From contig NZ_JAXIVS010000002.1 of assembly GCF_034259325.1 (NCBI RefSeq), positions 744,001 through 808,000 of the forward strand: DNA of 64,000 nucleotides. Direction: 5' to 3'. The stretch comes from Hyalangium ruber. Lineage in GTDB: Bacteria > Myxococcota > Myxococcia > Myxococcales > Myxococcaceae. Below the pieces are notes generated by a model. The model ran no database searches. It was not told the origin of the DNA and saw nothing but the letters and a program-made list of their open reading frames with translations. Shown here one piece after another: positions 28,042 through 36,037 of the stretch; positions within the stretch are counted from its first letter, which is position 1, and each line of letters begins with the position of its first letter. Made by a program: the position numbers and the translations under genes.

Positions 28042-29592
28042 TCAGTGCCGCGCATCCGCCGCGATGGCGGCCTCGCGCAGCTCCCGCTTGAGAATCTTTC
28101 CCGCCGGCGACACCGGCAGGCGCTCCATCAACTCCACCTTCTTGGGCACCTTGAAGCGCGCTACGCGCTCGCGCAGGTGCTCGAGCAGCGCCTCGGGCGT
28201 GGCGCTCTCGCCGGGCTTGAGCACTACGAAGGCTCGCCCCACCTCGCCCCACTTCGCGTCGGGCACGCCCACCACGGCGCACTGCTGCACAGCGGGGTGC
28301 TCGTAAAGGACCGTCTCCAGCTCCAGCGGGTACACGTTCTCGCCACCCGAGATGAACATGTCCTTCTTGCGCCCGGCGATGGTGAAGAAGCCGTCCGCGT
28401 CCTTGCGCGCCAGGTCCCCGGTGTGGAACCAGCCCTGCGCGTCGATGGACTCCTTCGTGGCTGCCTCGTCGTTGAAGTAGCCCGAGCACATGGAGGGACC
28501 CTTGAGGACGAGTTCGCCCACCTCGCCCGTGGGCACCTCGCGACCGTCGTCATCCACCAGCCGCGCGTCGACGAAGTAGTTGGGCCGACCGATGGAGCCC
28601 GCCTTGGAGATGGCGTACTCCGGGCCCATGCTGAAGAGACCCGGGCCGAACTCTGTCATGCCGAAGCCCTGCTTGAAGGGCACCGAATGCACGGCCTGCC
28701 AGGCCTGGATGAGGGGCACGGGCATGGCCGCGCCACCGCTGGTCATGAAGCGCACGGTGGAGAAGTTCGTCTCGCGGAAGCGCGGCGCGTCGTGCAACTG
28801 CTGGTACTGCGTGGGCACCGCGAAGAAGAGCGTCACCTTCTCGCGCTCGAGCAAGGTGAGCAGCTCCTCGGGGTCCCACCGGCGCATGATGACGACGGCG
28901 CCGCCCACGGTGAGCAGCGGGACCGAGTAGACGAGCAGCCCGCCCGTGTGGAACATGGGCGTGTGGGTGATGGTGACGTCCCCAGGCCGCACCTCGTGGA
29001 CCAGGGTGTTGAGCGTGTTCCACGCCACCATGCGGTAGGAGACCTTCGCGCCCTTGGAGCGACCCGTGGTGCCGCCGGTGAAGAGCAGGCAGAGGATGTC
29101 CTCGGCGTCCACCTTGTCGTTCGTCACCGGAGCGGCGGGACGGTGCAGCAGCGTCTCCGCGTACGGCATGCTTCCCGGCAGGCTCTTCGTCTCCAGATGC
29201 ACCAGGCGCAGCGAATCGCCGAGGCGATCCTTGACCTGGGCCACGTTGTCGCGGAAGTCATCTCCGAACAGGAGCACGCGCGGTGTGGTGTCACGCACCG
29301 ACTCCGTGAGCTCCTGGGCGTGCAGGCGCCAGTTGTAGGGGACGAAAATGGCGCCGATCTTCCCGCAGGCGAAGAGCGCGTCCAGGTACTCCACGCCGTT
29401 GTGGGCCACCAGCCCCACCCGGTCTCCTGGCTTCACTCCGGCCACGTCGCGCAGCCATCCGCCCAGGGCCTCGGCCCGGGCGTTCAGCGCGCGGTAGGTG
29501 AAACGGCCCGCCTCACCCTTGGCCACGTCCACCACCGCCAGGGCCTCTGGCCAGTACAGGGCTCCGCGCCCCATCCAGTCGCCGATGAACAT
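28042..29592 (-). CDS. Long-chain acyl-CoA ligase (AMP-forming)
   Basis: A 516-residue ANL-family ligase with a P-loop at FTGGTTGRSKGAKVSY, A5 at GFGMTEFGPG, A8 with HTGDLARKD, A9 SGGENVYPLELETVL, and the C-terminal SPAGKILKREL with the catalytic Lys. It is the third gene of a TetR-led operon and follows a KAS III-like gene by 42 bases. It would activate fatty or other organic acids taken up through the membrane proteins encoded downstream. It is a close relative in layout to the ligase at 16607 but clearly a separate paralogue. Confidence 0.93.
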   Translation of the reverse strand: MFIGDWMGRGALYWPEALAVVDVAKGEAGRFTYRALNARAEALGGWLRDVAGVKPGDRVGLVAHNGVEYLDALFACGKIGAIFVPYNWRLHAQELTESVRDTTPRVLLFGDDFRDNVAQVKDRLGDSLRLVHLETKSLPGSMPYAETLLHRPAAPVTNDKVDAEDILCLLFTGGTTGRSKGAKVSYRMVAWNTLNTLVHEVRPGDVTITHTPMFHTGGLLVYSVPLLTVGGAVVIMRRWDPEELLTLLEREKVTLFFAVPTQYQQLHDAPRFRETNFSTVRFMTSGGAAMPVPLIQAWQAVHSVPFKQGFGMTEFGPGLFSMGPEYAISKAGSIGRPNYFVDARLVDDDGREVPTGEVGELVLKGPSMCSGYFNDEAATKESIDAQGWFHTGDLARKDADGFFTIAGRKKDMFISGGENVYPLELETVLYEHPAVQQCAVVGVPDAKWGEVGRAFVVLKPGESATPEALLEHLRERVARFKVPKKVELMERLPVSPAGKILKRELREAAIAADARH

Positions 29593-29634
29593 CCGCGTCC
29601 CCTTCTCGCGTGCCTCGGTGAAGTGAAGTACGGC

Positions 29635-30630
29635 TCAGGCCGTCCAGCGGTAGAGCGCGGAGGCCATGGACAGACCGCCCCCGCTGGCACAGAAGGCCAC
29701 GAGGTCCCCGCGCCGCACCTTGCCCTGCTCCACCGCGTCATCCAGCGTCATGGGGATGCAGGCCGAGCCCGTGTAGCCCCACTTGTCCATGGTGTAGTGC
29801 GCCTTCTCCATCGGTTGGCCCAGCACCTTCATGGTGGCCTCGATGGTGCGCAGGTTGAGCTGGGTGAAGACGAAGAGCTTCACGTCGTCCAGCGACTGGT
29901 TGGCGCGCTTGAGCAGCACGTCCAGAAGCTGCGGCCAGCGCTCGGTGTTGAAGGTGGAGGGGAACTTGCGGACGAACTGCACCGCGGGCTTGCCTCCGGT
30001 CAGCTGCAAGCTCTCGGCGGTGGCCGGGCGGAAGGTGCCGCCGGTGTAGACGCCGAGCGCGTCATGGTACTCGCCGTTGGCCAGCAGCTTGGCGCCCAGG
30101 AAGCCGGACTTGTCGCCGGCACCCAACACCACCGCGCCCGCGCCGTCCGCGAACAGCGTGCATGTCTTCTTGTCCTTCCAGTTGATGTAGCGCGACATGC
30201 CGTAGGCGCCCACCACGAGGATGCGCTTGTAGCTCTCGTCCGCGGCGATCGTCTTGCTGGCTACGTCCAGCGCCGTCACCCATCCAGCGCAGGCGCAGTT
30301 CAGGTCATACGTACCCGCGTTCGGCGCGCCCAGCTTGGCCTGCACCACCGAGGAAGTGGCCGGGCTGAGGTAGTCCGGCGTGTCCGTGGCGACGACGATG
30401 AGGTCCAGTTCCTCGGGTTTCGTGCCCGAGCGCTGCAGGGCCTGGCGCGCCGCGGCCACGCACAGGTCCGAGGTGGCCTGGTCGTCGGCCATCATGTGCC
30501 GCTCCCGGATGCCCACGTTCTGCACGAGCCAGTCGCTCACCGACTCGCCGAGGATGCGGTCCACATCCGCGTTGGTGAGGACTTTCTCGGGGACGTAGCG
30601 TCCGGTGGAGAGGATCTGGGCGTATCTCAT
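29635..30630 (-). CDS. KAS III-like protein with altered catalytic triad
   Basis: A 331-residue thiolase-fold protein of the FabH type (DLNCACAGW, FADGAGAVVL, FCASGGGLSMASALYRW). The nucleophile Cys is present (Cys114 by alignment with E. coli FabH; Cys112 lies two residues earlier). The FabH His in PHQAN is Thr256 here (FTQLN), and the Asn in GNTSAA is Tyr286 (GYTGSA). A standard decarboxylating condensation needs His and Asn, so this enzyme probably does something else, for example acyl transfer. Its ATG overlaps the TetR stop by four bases (ATGA). Confidence 0.9.
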   Translation of the reverse strand: MRYAQILSTGRYVPEKVLTNADVDRILGESVSDWLVQNVGIRERHMMADDQATSDLCVAAARQALQRSGTKPEELDLIVVATDTPDYLSPATSSVVQAKLGAPNAGTYDLNCACAGWVTALDVASKTIAADESYKRILVVGAYGMSRYINWKDKKTCTLFADGAGAVVLGAGDKSGFLGAKLLANGEYHDALGVYTGGTFRPATAESLQLTGGKPAVQFVRKFPSTFNTERWPQLLDVLLKRANQSLDDVKLFVFTQLNLRTIEATMKVLGQPMEKAHYTMDKWGYTGSACIPMTLDDAVEQGKVRRGDLVAFCASGGGLSMASALYRWTA

Positions 30631-31346
30631 GCGTTGCTCCGGAGGGTGTTACGCGCGGAACGGGTCCCGCGCTTCGAGGAGGCGGTGGAGGTCTTGGGAG
30701 GAGCCTTGGCGGAGTCCTTGCCCGGACGAGGCGCGGGGCGCGGATCCAAACCGTGACGAATGAGCGCCATCGCCGTGTCCAGCACGCGCTCGATGCCGGG
30801 GTCCTCTTCCCAGATGACCCAGCGCATGCCGAGGAAGTCTCCGATGCCCATGAGGCAGTAGGCCAGCGACTCCGCGTCCATGCGGCGCACCTGCCCCGCG
30901 TCCATGGCCTGCGAGAGGCCGCGCACGTACCCCTTGGCGAAGCGGTCGTAGTAACGGCGGTAGCAGGCCTCATCGACGAACTCGGCCTGGCGCACCACGC
31001 GGTAGAGGTTGGGGTGCTCGCGGGCGAACTCGAAGAAGGTGCGCAGGCCCTCACGCTCCACGTCGAGCCGGTTGGGAAGACCCGCTACGGCTTCGGCGAT
31101 GAGGCGGCGCAGGCGCTCGCCCAGCTCGTCAACCACCTCCACGAAGATGGACTGCTTGTCCGGGAAGTAGACGTAGAAGGTGCCCAGCGCCACGCCGCTC
31201 TTGCGGGTAATGTCCGCGATGGATGCGCGCTCGTAGCCCTTCTCACCGAAGATGGCCTCGGCTGCCCTCAGCAGCTTCTGGCGCGTCTTCTGGCCTCGCG
31301 GCGTGACGGGGAGGAGGCGCTCTGACGAAGTTGAAGGGCGATTCAT
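30627..31346 (-). CDS. TetR-family regulator of lipid operon
   Basis: A 239-residue repressor. The N-terminal helix-turn-helix is clear (TRQKLLRAAEAIFGEKGYERASIADI, then SGVALGTFYVYFPDK). The helical ligand domain follows (FFEFAREHPNLYRVVRQAEFVDEA), as in fatty-acid-responsive TetR members, and the tail of about 40 residues is basic and Ser/Thr/Pro-rich. It heads a six-gene operon. The only plausible start codon, ATG 31346, lies within an operator-like palindrome, so the mRNA leader is very short and autorepression is likely. Matching palindromes elsewhere suggest it controls several lipid genes. Confidence 0.92.
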   Translation of the reverse strand: MNRPSTSSERLLPVTPRGQKTRQKLLRAAEAIFGEKGYERASIADITRKSGVALGTFYVYFPDKQSIFVEVVDELGERLRRLIAEAVAGLPNRLDVEREGLRTFFEFAREHPNLYRVVRQAEFVDEACYRRYYDRFAKGYVRGLSQAMDAGQVRRMDAESLAYCLMGIGDFLGMRWVIWEEDPGIERVLDTAMALIRHGLDPRPAPRPGKDSAKAPPKTSTASSKRGTRSARNTLRSNA

Positions 31347-31349
31347 GTT
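31326..31349 (-). promoter_or_regulatory. Operator-like palindrome, site A
   Basis: Read on the minus strand: AACA, TGAA, six bases, TTCA, ACTTCG. The half-sites are 31332-31335 and 31342-31345, overlapping the TetR start codon. Of the four sites it is the one that would give autoregulation. Confidence 0.65.
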
Positions 31350-31522
31350 TCAGCTTCTGGTAGCACCCCCTCGAAGCCCTTGTCAAAACCCTCGTGCGCT
31401 GGAAAGGCTCGTGACCTTCCGCGTCAGGGCGGCAACGCACCGCGTCGCTTTCCGTGACGCGATGGCCCTGCTTCCACCGGGGACATAGGCTCGCTTCCAC
31501 CTCTCTACCCGGTTCTCGCTCC

Positions 31523-32410
31523 ATGCTCCAGACCGCCCTGCTCGTCGTGCTCGCGGTAGCTCCCTCCAGCCCTGAGGCTCTCCGGGGTGCGCTCCAGGAG
31601 CGCATCTCCCAGGTGAAGGGCGCGACCGTGGCCGTGGCCTATCAGGACTTGGGAAACGAGAAGGACTCGCTGCTGCTGGCGGCCGACCGCTCCTTTCATG
31701 CGGCCAGCACCATGAAGGTGCCGGTGATGGTGGAGTTCTTCCGGCAGGTGGACGCCGGCAAGCTGTCGCTCGACCAGCCCATCCCCCTCGTCAACCGCTT
31801 CTCCTCCATCGTGGACGGCTCGTCCTACTCGCTGGACCCCAAGGAGGATGAGGACGCCGCTCTCCACGAACAGCTGGGCAAGCCGGTGTTGGCGCGCGAG
31901 CTCGTCGAGCGGATGATCACCCGCTCGAGCAACCTGGCGACCAACTCGGTCATTGCCCTGGTGGGAGCCACGAAGGTCACCGAGACGCTCCGCGGACTGG
32001 GCGCGAAGCAGATGACCGTTTTGCGCGGCGTGGAGGACGGAAAGGCGTACGCGAAGGGGCTCAACAACAGCGCCACGGCGAGGGATCTCGCCACCTTGCT
32101 AGCCGCCATCGAGCGCGGGCAGGCAGCCTCGGCCAGCTCCACCCAGGCCATGCGCACCATCCTCCTGGCCCAGGAATTGAACGACTTGATTCCCGCGGGC
32201 CTGCCCTCGGGGACACGCGTGGCCCACAAGACCGGGCAGATCACCTCAGTCCTTCATGACGCGGCCATCGTCTACCCGAAGGGCCGTGCGCCCTACATCC
32301 TAGTGGTGCTCACCAGCGGCATCTCCGATGAGAGGGTGGCCCGCGCTCTCATCGTGGACATCTCCCGGAGCGTGCATGCTCACGCGGCCCGGAACGCGCC
32401 CAGCCCCTGA
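31523..32410 (+). CDS. Class A beta-lactamase-like serine hydrolase
   Basis: A 295-residue protein with an apparent short signal peptide (MLQTALLVVLAVAPS). It has the active-site tetrad STMK (Ser62, Lys65), a SSN motif (ITRSSNLATN) in place of SDN, a possible omega-loop Glu in RGVEDGK, and the KTG box in HKTGQIT. These place it in the class A beta-lactamase fold (Beta-lactamase2 family). Whether it hydrolyses beta-lactams or acts on peptidoglycan-related or other esters or amides cannot be told. It is divergent from the TetR operon. Confidence 0.88.
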   Translation: MLQTALLVVLAVAPSSPEALRGALQERISQVKGATVAVAYQDLGNEKDSLLLAADRSFHAASTMKVPVMVEFFRQVDAGKLSLDQPIPLVNRFSSIVDGSSYSLDPKEDEDAALHEQLGKPVLARELVERMITRSSNLATNSVIALVGATKVTETLRGLGAKQMTVLRGVEDGKAYAKGLNNSATARDLATLLAAIERGQAASASSTQAMRTILLAQELNDLIPAGLPSGTRVAHKTGQITSVLHDAAIVYPKGRAPYILVVLTSGISDERVARALIVDISRSVHAHAARNAPSP

Positions 32411-32460
32411 GAGCACGGTGCGCCTTGCACGAAGAGCACGGGTCTCATCCACGCTCATGG

Positions 32461-32483
32461 GAAGTTGAAGACCGATTCAGGTT
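32461..32483 (-). promoter_or_regulatory. Operator-like palindrome, site B
   Basis: On the minus strand: AACC, TGAA, six bases, TTCA, ACTTC. The half-sites are 32466-32469 and 32476-32479. It lies about 110 bases before the FabG-like SDR start and differs from site A only in the N6 and two flanking bases. Confidence 0.65.
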
Positions 32484-32588
32484 TCATCCGCTTGCCACTG
32501 GCCAGCACCCTGGTCTTGGGCGTAGGTTCCGCGTCACTTTCTCCGGTGGCCCGGGCCTCCCGCGCCGCCGCACTTCCAGGAGAGGCAC

Positions 32589-33335
32589 ATGCAGTTGAAG
32601 GACCTGAAGATCGTGGTGACCGGCGGTGCCCAGGGTATGGGTGCCCACTTCGCGCAGCGGCTCCTCGAGGCCGGTGCCCAGGTGGCCGTGGGTGACATCA
32701 GCGAGGAGAAGCTCGCCGCGCTGCCCGCAGGCATCCACCGCCGCCGCCTGGATGTGTCCAACGAGGAGGACTGCGTTGCCTTCGTAAACTGGGCGCACCA
32801 GGCCATGGGCGGCCTCAACGGCCTCATCAACAACGCGGGCATCCTCCGCGACGGCCTGCTTGTGAAGAAGGATCGCACCACCGGCCAGGTGAAGAAGATG
32901 ACCACCTCGGACTGGAACGCCGTCATCGGCGTCAACCTCAACGGCGCCACCGTCATGGTGCGCGAGGTGGTGGCGAAGATGGTCGAGACCGAGCAGAAGC
33001 CCGGCGTCATCGTCAACATGTCCTCCATCGCCCGGCACGGTAACCGCGGTCAGTCCAATTACGTGTCCGCCAAGGCGGCCCTGGCTGCCAACACCGTCAC
33101 CTGGTCGCGCGAGTTCGCTCCGTTCGGCATCCGCGTCGGCGCCGTCGCTCCGGGCATGATCGAGACGCCGATGACCCAGGGCATGAACCAGAAGGCCCGT
33201 GATGCGCTGGTGGCCTCCATCCCCGTGGGCCGCATCGGCGTGCCCGAGGACATCTGGGTCGCCGTGAAGTTCATCATCGAGTGCGAGTACTTCAACGGCC
33301 GCACCATCGACGTGGACGGCGGACTCAACTTCTAG
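32589..33335 (+). CDS. FabG-like short-chain dehydrogenase
   Basis: A 248-residue classical SDR. It has the cofactor loop TGGAQGMG, an Asp (VGDIS) at the end of beta-2 suggesting NAD preference, NNAG, and the catalytic S-Y-K (NMSSIARHG...QSNYVSAKAALAA). It ends in VDGGLNF like FabG and 3-hydroxyacyl-CoA dehydrogenases. An insertion (LVKKDRTTGQVKKM) after NNAGILRDG is typical of a subgroup of 3-oxoacyl reductases. GGAGAGG precedes the ATG. The upstream operator-like site links it to the TetR fatty-acid operon, so a beta-oxidation-type role is likely. Confidence 0.9.
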   Translation: MQLKDLKIVVTGGAQGMGAHFAQRLLEAGAQVAVGDISEEKLAALPAGIHRRRLDVSNEEDCVAFVNWAHQAMGGLNGLINNAGILRDGLLVKKDRTTGQVKKMTTSDWNAVIGVNLNGATVMVREVVAKMVETEQKPGVIVNMSSIARHGNRGQSNYVSAKAALAANTVTWSREFAPFGIRVGAVAPGMIETPMTQGMNQKARDALVASIPVGRIGVPEDIWVAVKFIIECEYFNGRTIDVDGGLNF

Positions 33336-34506
33336 GCGGGAAGTCCTCCTGCGGTTTCTCCCACATTAGAGAGCCGGCAGTTCCCAAGCCCAATGCCCCT
33401 GGGGGAGGACCGAAACTGACAAAGGCCGCCCTCCACCAGGGCGTCCCGTTGCCAGCGCCTGACAGAAAGCTGTCTGACAACCAGACAGCTTTGGGAAGCC
33501 CGCCCCCGACCGGGGCCCTCCGGGGGGAGTGGGCACAGTGGCATCCCACGGAGCCGGGATGTGGTGGTGACTGAGGTACAGCCCCCTGCGCTGCAATCTC
33601 GTGGTGCTCAGGTGCATCCGGAGTTGTGGCACCTTCTACGCGCGGTTCCTCCTGGGCTGGCTCAGTAGCACTTGCCGCAGTGCAGGCAGGGAGCTGCTCG
33701 GAGGCTGCCGCAGGAGGCTCACTCTCGGCGGGCTCAAGCCCTGCGTGGGGATGAGGGCCTGGCGGCACTTCAGTGGGAAGGGACTGGGGGGCTTCGTGAG
33801 TCGCCCACACGTTGCGCAGCAGGTGCTCATCGCTGGCCTGGAGGAGTGCCGGGAGCTGACGCCTCAGGGCCTGCGCGTCCCGCTGAGTCAGGCCTTCATA
33901 AGCACACTTCGCCCATTGCAGGACGGACTGGTTGTCCGACTGGAGCACCACCCGGTCCACCATGCCCCAGAAGGAGCGCTCCAGGGACTGCAGCAGCAGC
34001 AGGTGTCCCGAACGCTTGGCCACGCGTGCCGCCAGCCGCAGCAACTCGAACTCGAGCTGGGCCCAACGCGCTTGCGGCTCCCAGCGCACCGCATCCTCCA
34101 GGTGCAGGCAGGCCTCCTGCAGCCGCTTCAAGTCCGCCTCGCTGGCGCATTCGCAGCAGGCACTCAGCAGCTCCACCGCGGTTTCGCGCTTGAGTGCCCA
34201 GAAGCCTTCCAGCAGCTGGCGACTCTGGGTGGGGGCTTGTTTCCTCGCGTGCAGGGCCACGCTCAGGTTCTCCAGCGTCAGCGCCTGCTCCAGCGCCACC
34301 GCGCGGCTTCTGCGCCCAGGGTGCTGCACCACCAACCCTCGGGCGGCCAGCTTCAGCAGCGCCTCTCTCACCGTGGCTCGGGAGACACCATAGCGCTGCG
34401 CCAGCGTGTGCTCGGCGGGCAGGTGTCCACCTTGAGGTAGCTGGCCCTGCGAGATGACTCGCTCCAGCTCCTGCTCCACTTGCCAAACGAGCCCCATCCG
34501 TTCCAT
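33325..34506 (-). CDS. GntR-family regulator with long low-complexity tail
   Basis: A protein of up to 393 residues. The N-terminal winged helix is a clear GntR domain (SQGQLPQGGHLPAEHTLAQRYGVSRATVREALLKLAARGLV), followed by an FCD-type helical ligand domain (about 90-230), giving the FadR subfamily. ATG 34506 follows GAGGAGGG. From about residue 235 onward the frame is a Pro/Ala/Glu-rich tail of some 160 residues ending in an unconvincing sequence. A perfect 11-bp inverted repeat lies within this part. The true protein may end earlier through a sequence error or recent frame change, or the tail may be genuine. It overlaps the convergent SDR by 11 bases. Confidence 0.75.
   Translation of the reverse strand: MERMGLVWQVEQELERVISQGQLPQGGHLPAEHTLAQRYGVSRATVREALLKLAARGLVVQHPGRRSRAVALEQALTLENLSVALHARKQAPTQSRQLLEGFWALKRETAVELLSACCECASEADLKRLQEACLHLEDAVRWEPQARWAQLEFELLRLAARVAKRSGHLLLLQSLERSFWGMVDRVVLQSDNQSVLQWAKCAYEGLTQRDAQALRRQLPALLQASDEHLLRNVWATHEAPQSLPTEVPPGPHPHAGLEPAESEPPAAASEQLPACTAASATEPAQEEPRVEGATTPDAPEHHEIAAQGAVPQSPPHPGSVGCHCAHSPRRAPVGGGLPKAVWLSDSFLSGAGNGTPWWRAAFVSFGPPPGALGLGTAGSLMWEKPQEDFPPRS
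33466..33492. repeat. 11-bp perfect inverted repeat in GntR 3' region
   Basis: Arms AAAGCTGTCTG (33466-33476) and CAGACAGCTTT (33482-33492) are separated by ACAAC. It could be a terminator hairpin between the convergent genes. It also contains TGTCTGACA, which resembles FadR/GntR-type operators, so the regulator might bind it. Confidence 0.6.
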
Positions 34507-34633
34507 GTCCGCCACCCTCCTCGTTGCAGCTGCCTCCTATCTCACCACCTCGGTCTGACATCGCTGGCGAGCGTGCCCATTCCTCAGGAGTTCGCTGAGA
34601 GATTCGGGCCCCTTCATCGTGTGAATGGGGCCC

Positions 34634-35236
34634 ATGAAGTGCGGCGCGGTAAGCCTGATAGCAGCTCTCTTCCTGGCAAGCTGCGGTGTCGAGGAGGGTC
34701 CTCAGGATCCCTCGGGCCAGCCCAGTGCGGATTGCTTCTTTCCAGAGGGCATCGCCGTCACCTAGGACGGCACCGCTTTCGCCGGCAGCATCGGCACCGG
34801 CAAGGTGGTTCGCTTCGCCTCCGGCGCTTCCTGCTCCGTCCCTTCATCACCGAGGGCCTGAGCAACGTCGCCAGCCTGAGCGCGGATCCCCGTGCGGCCC
34901 GAGCTCACCTCCGGTGTGGTGGCTTCTGCTGCGACATGACACTCGACGAGCAGGGCACAGACTCCGTCAATTCACGCGTCGACAAGCTGCCCGCTGGCGG
35001 CTCCGCGTGGCTCTCCTTGTCCAAGAACACCACCTACCTCAGCGGCCAGCGCTCACCCTCAATGGCATCGCCTGGGACGGCCAAGGCGCCCTCTACGTCA
35101 CCAAGTACAACAGCGGGCAGATGTTCCGCTCTCGCCCACCCCTGTGGGCGTCGTTGGTGACACCGCCTGGGTCGTCGAGGGTCAGCTCGGTATCCTCTTC
35201 GGATTCGAGAGCATGTACCGCGTCTGCTTGCCCTGA
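34634..35236 (+). pseudogene. Decayed NHL/SMP-30-like lipoprotein gene
   Basis: ATG 34634 opens a lipoprotein signal (MKCGAVSLIAALFLASC) and runs to FFPEGIAVT, where an in-frame TAG at 34763 interrupts it. The protein-like sequence continues: DGTAFAGSIGTGKVVRF in the same frame, then FITEGLSNVASLSAD in a second frame, NGIAWDGQGALYVTKYNSGQ in a third, and TPVGVVGDTAWVVEGQLG after another shift, ending at a TGA at 35236. The phrases FPEGIAVT, GKVVRF and NGIAWDGQGALYVTKY are typical of SMP-30/NHL beta-propellers. One nonsense codon and at least three frame changes make it a clear pseudogene. Confidence 0.75.
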
Positions 35237-35567
35237 GAGCAGCCAGGCAGACATGTTTCATACTTTCCCATCCGTCAGATGGACGCACCTGTGAAACGTG
35301 AGAAAATCGCAGTCCTTGAGAGAACCAATCTCTCTCTCAAGCGTCTAATGATAGACAGGAAGACTGTACTTCCTGCTCCCTAGCGGGTTGCCGGGACAAT
35401 CACGAGTTTCTAGATTATTCAGGAAGGCGGGGGCAGGGCGTCGGTTCAGTGAGACGAGAACGCGTAACCCCGCAGACTTCCGGGAAGCGGCCCCCGCAAA
35501 AGCGCCGCACGGGCCGTCCTCCTCGCAGAGGGAGGAGGGTCCGCAGAAGACCGGGTGGAAAAGTGCC
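35237..35567. other. 331-base intergenic region
   Basis: No gene seen. The first half is markedly richer in A/T than the surroundings. It contains an inverted repeat with arms CTTGAGAGA (35315-35323) and TCTCTCAAG (35333-35341), separated by 9 bases and without a T tract. It lies between the 3' ends of a decayed gene and the subtilase operon. Confidence 0.5.
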
Positions 35568-35978
35568 TTACGAGTGAAGCTCGAGGGGCATGGAGGAGCC
35601 CGCTTCGAACTCGGGAGCGCGACGCAGCTGATCCAGCACGCGCGGCGCGCAACGGAGGGTCAACATGGGCAGGGAGCCGCCCGGCTCGCTGACCGACCGT
35701 ACCGCGCCCATGAGCTTGTGGGACTCGAGCCAGCGCATCAGGTCGTCGCGAAACCGCGCGCTCTCCGCCAGGCCTGCCTGGTAGAGAGCCGCTCGGTTGG
35801 CGGATACCTCGCGCGGGGCACGGCGCCGGGGCGTGCTGCTCTCACGCGGCATGACCGTGACGTCAATCCACTCGGACGTGGACTCCTCGCCACCCGAACC
35901 TGGCAGGCTTCGGACCGAGGGAACCGCGCGCGGCAAGGCGTACAGGGTCTTCCCCGGTCCGTTCTGCTTCCTGCTCAT
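35568..35978 (-). CDS. Small protein of subtilase operon
   Basis: A 136-residue protein encoded 59 bases after the second S8 peptidase gene, same strand. I do not recognise it. The N-terminal 60 residues are basic and Pro/Ser-rich. The rest (SEWIDVTVMP, then a helix FRDDLMRWLESHKLMGAVRSV, then LPMLTLRCAPRVLDQLRRAPEFEAG) has a beta-helix-beta-helix pattern reminiscent of I9-type subtilase propeptide domains. If so it might be a free-standing inhibitor or folding partner for the neighbouring peptidases; this is inference from pattern and position. Confidence 0.65.
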   Translation of the reverse strand: MSRKQNGPGKTLYALPRAVPSVRSLPGSGGEESTSEWIDVTVMPRESSTPRRRAPREVSANRAALYQAGLAESARFRDDLMRWLESHKLMGAVRSVSEPGGSLPMLTLRCAPRVLDQLRRAPEFEAGSSMPLELHS

Positions 35979-36037
35979 GGCCCTTCTCCTCCCCCAGGCC
36001 CGGCGCTCCTGTGGCGCCGGCCCCGGACCTACCGTCG

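Noticed and set aside
24520-33335. An oleABCD-type olefin cluster (KAS III-like, hydrolase, ligase, SDR)
   Set aside because: The KAS III-like protein lacks the His and Asn of OleA, the hydrolase is an exported lipoprotein, and the SDR is a classical FabG-like protein, not the extended OleD type. The gene order is also wrong.
35315-35341. The CTTGAGAGA/TCTCTCAAG inverted repeat as an intrinsic terminator
   Set aside because: The stem is not GC-rich and no T tract follows on either strand, so it is only noted as an inverted repeat.
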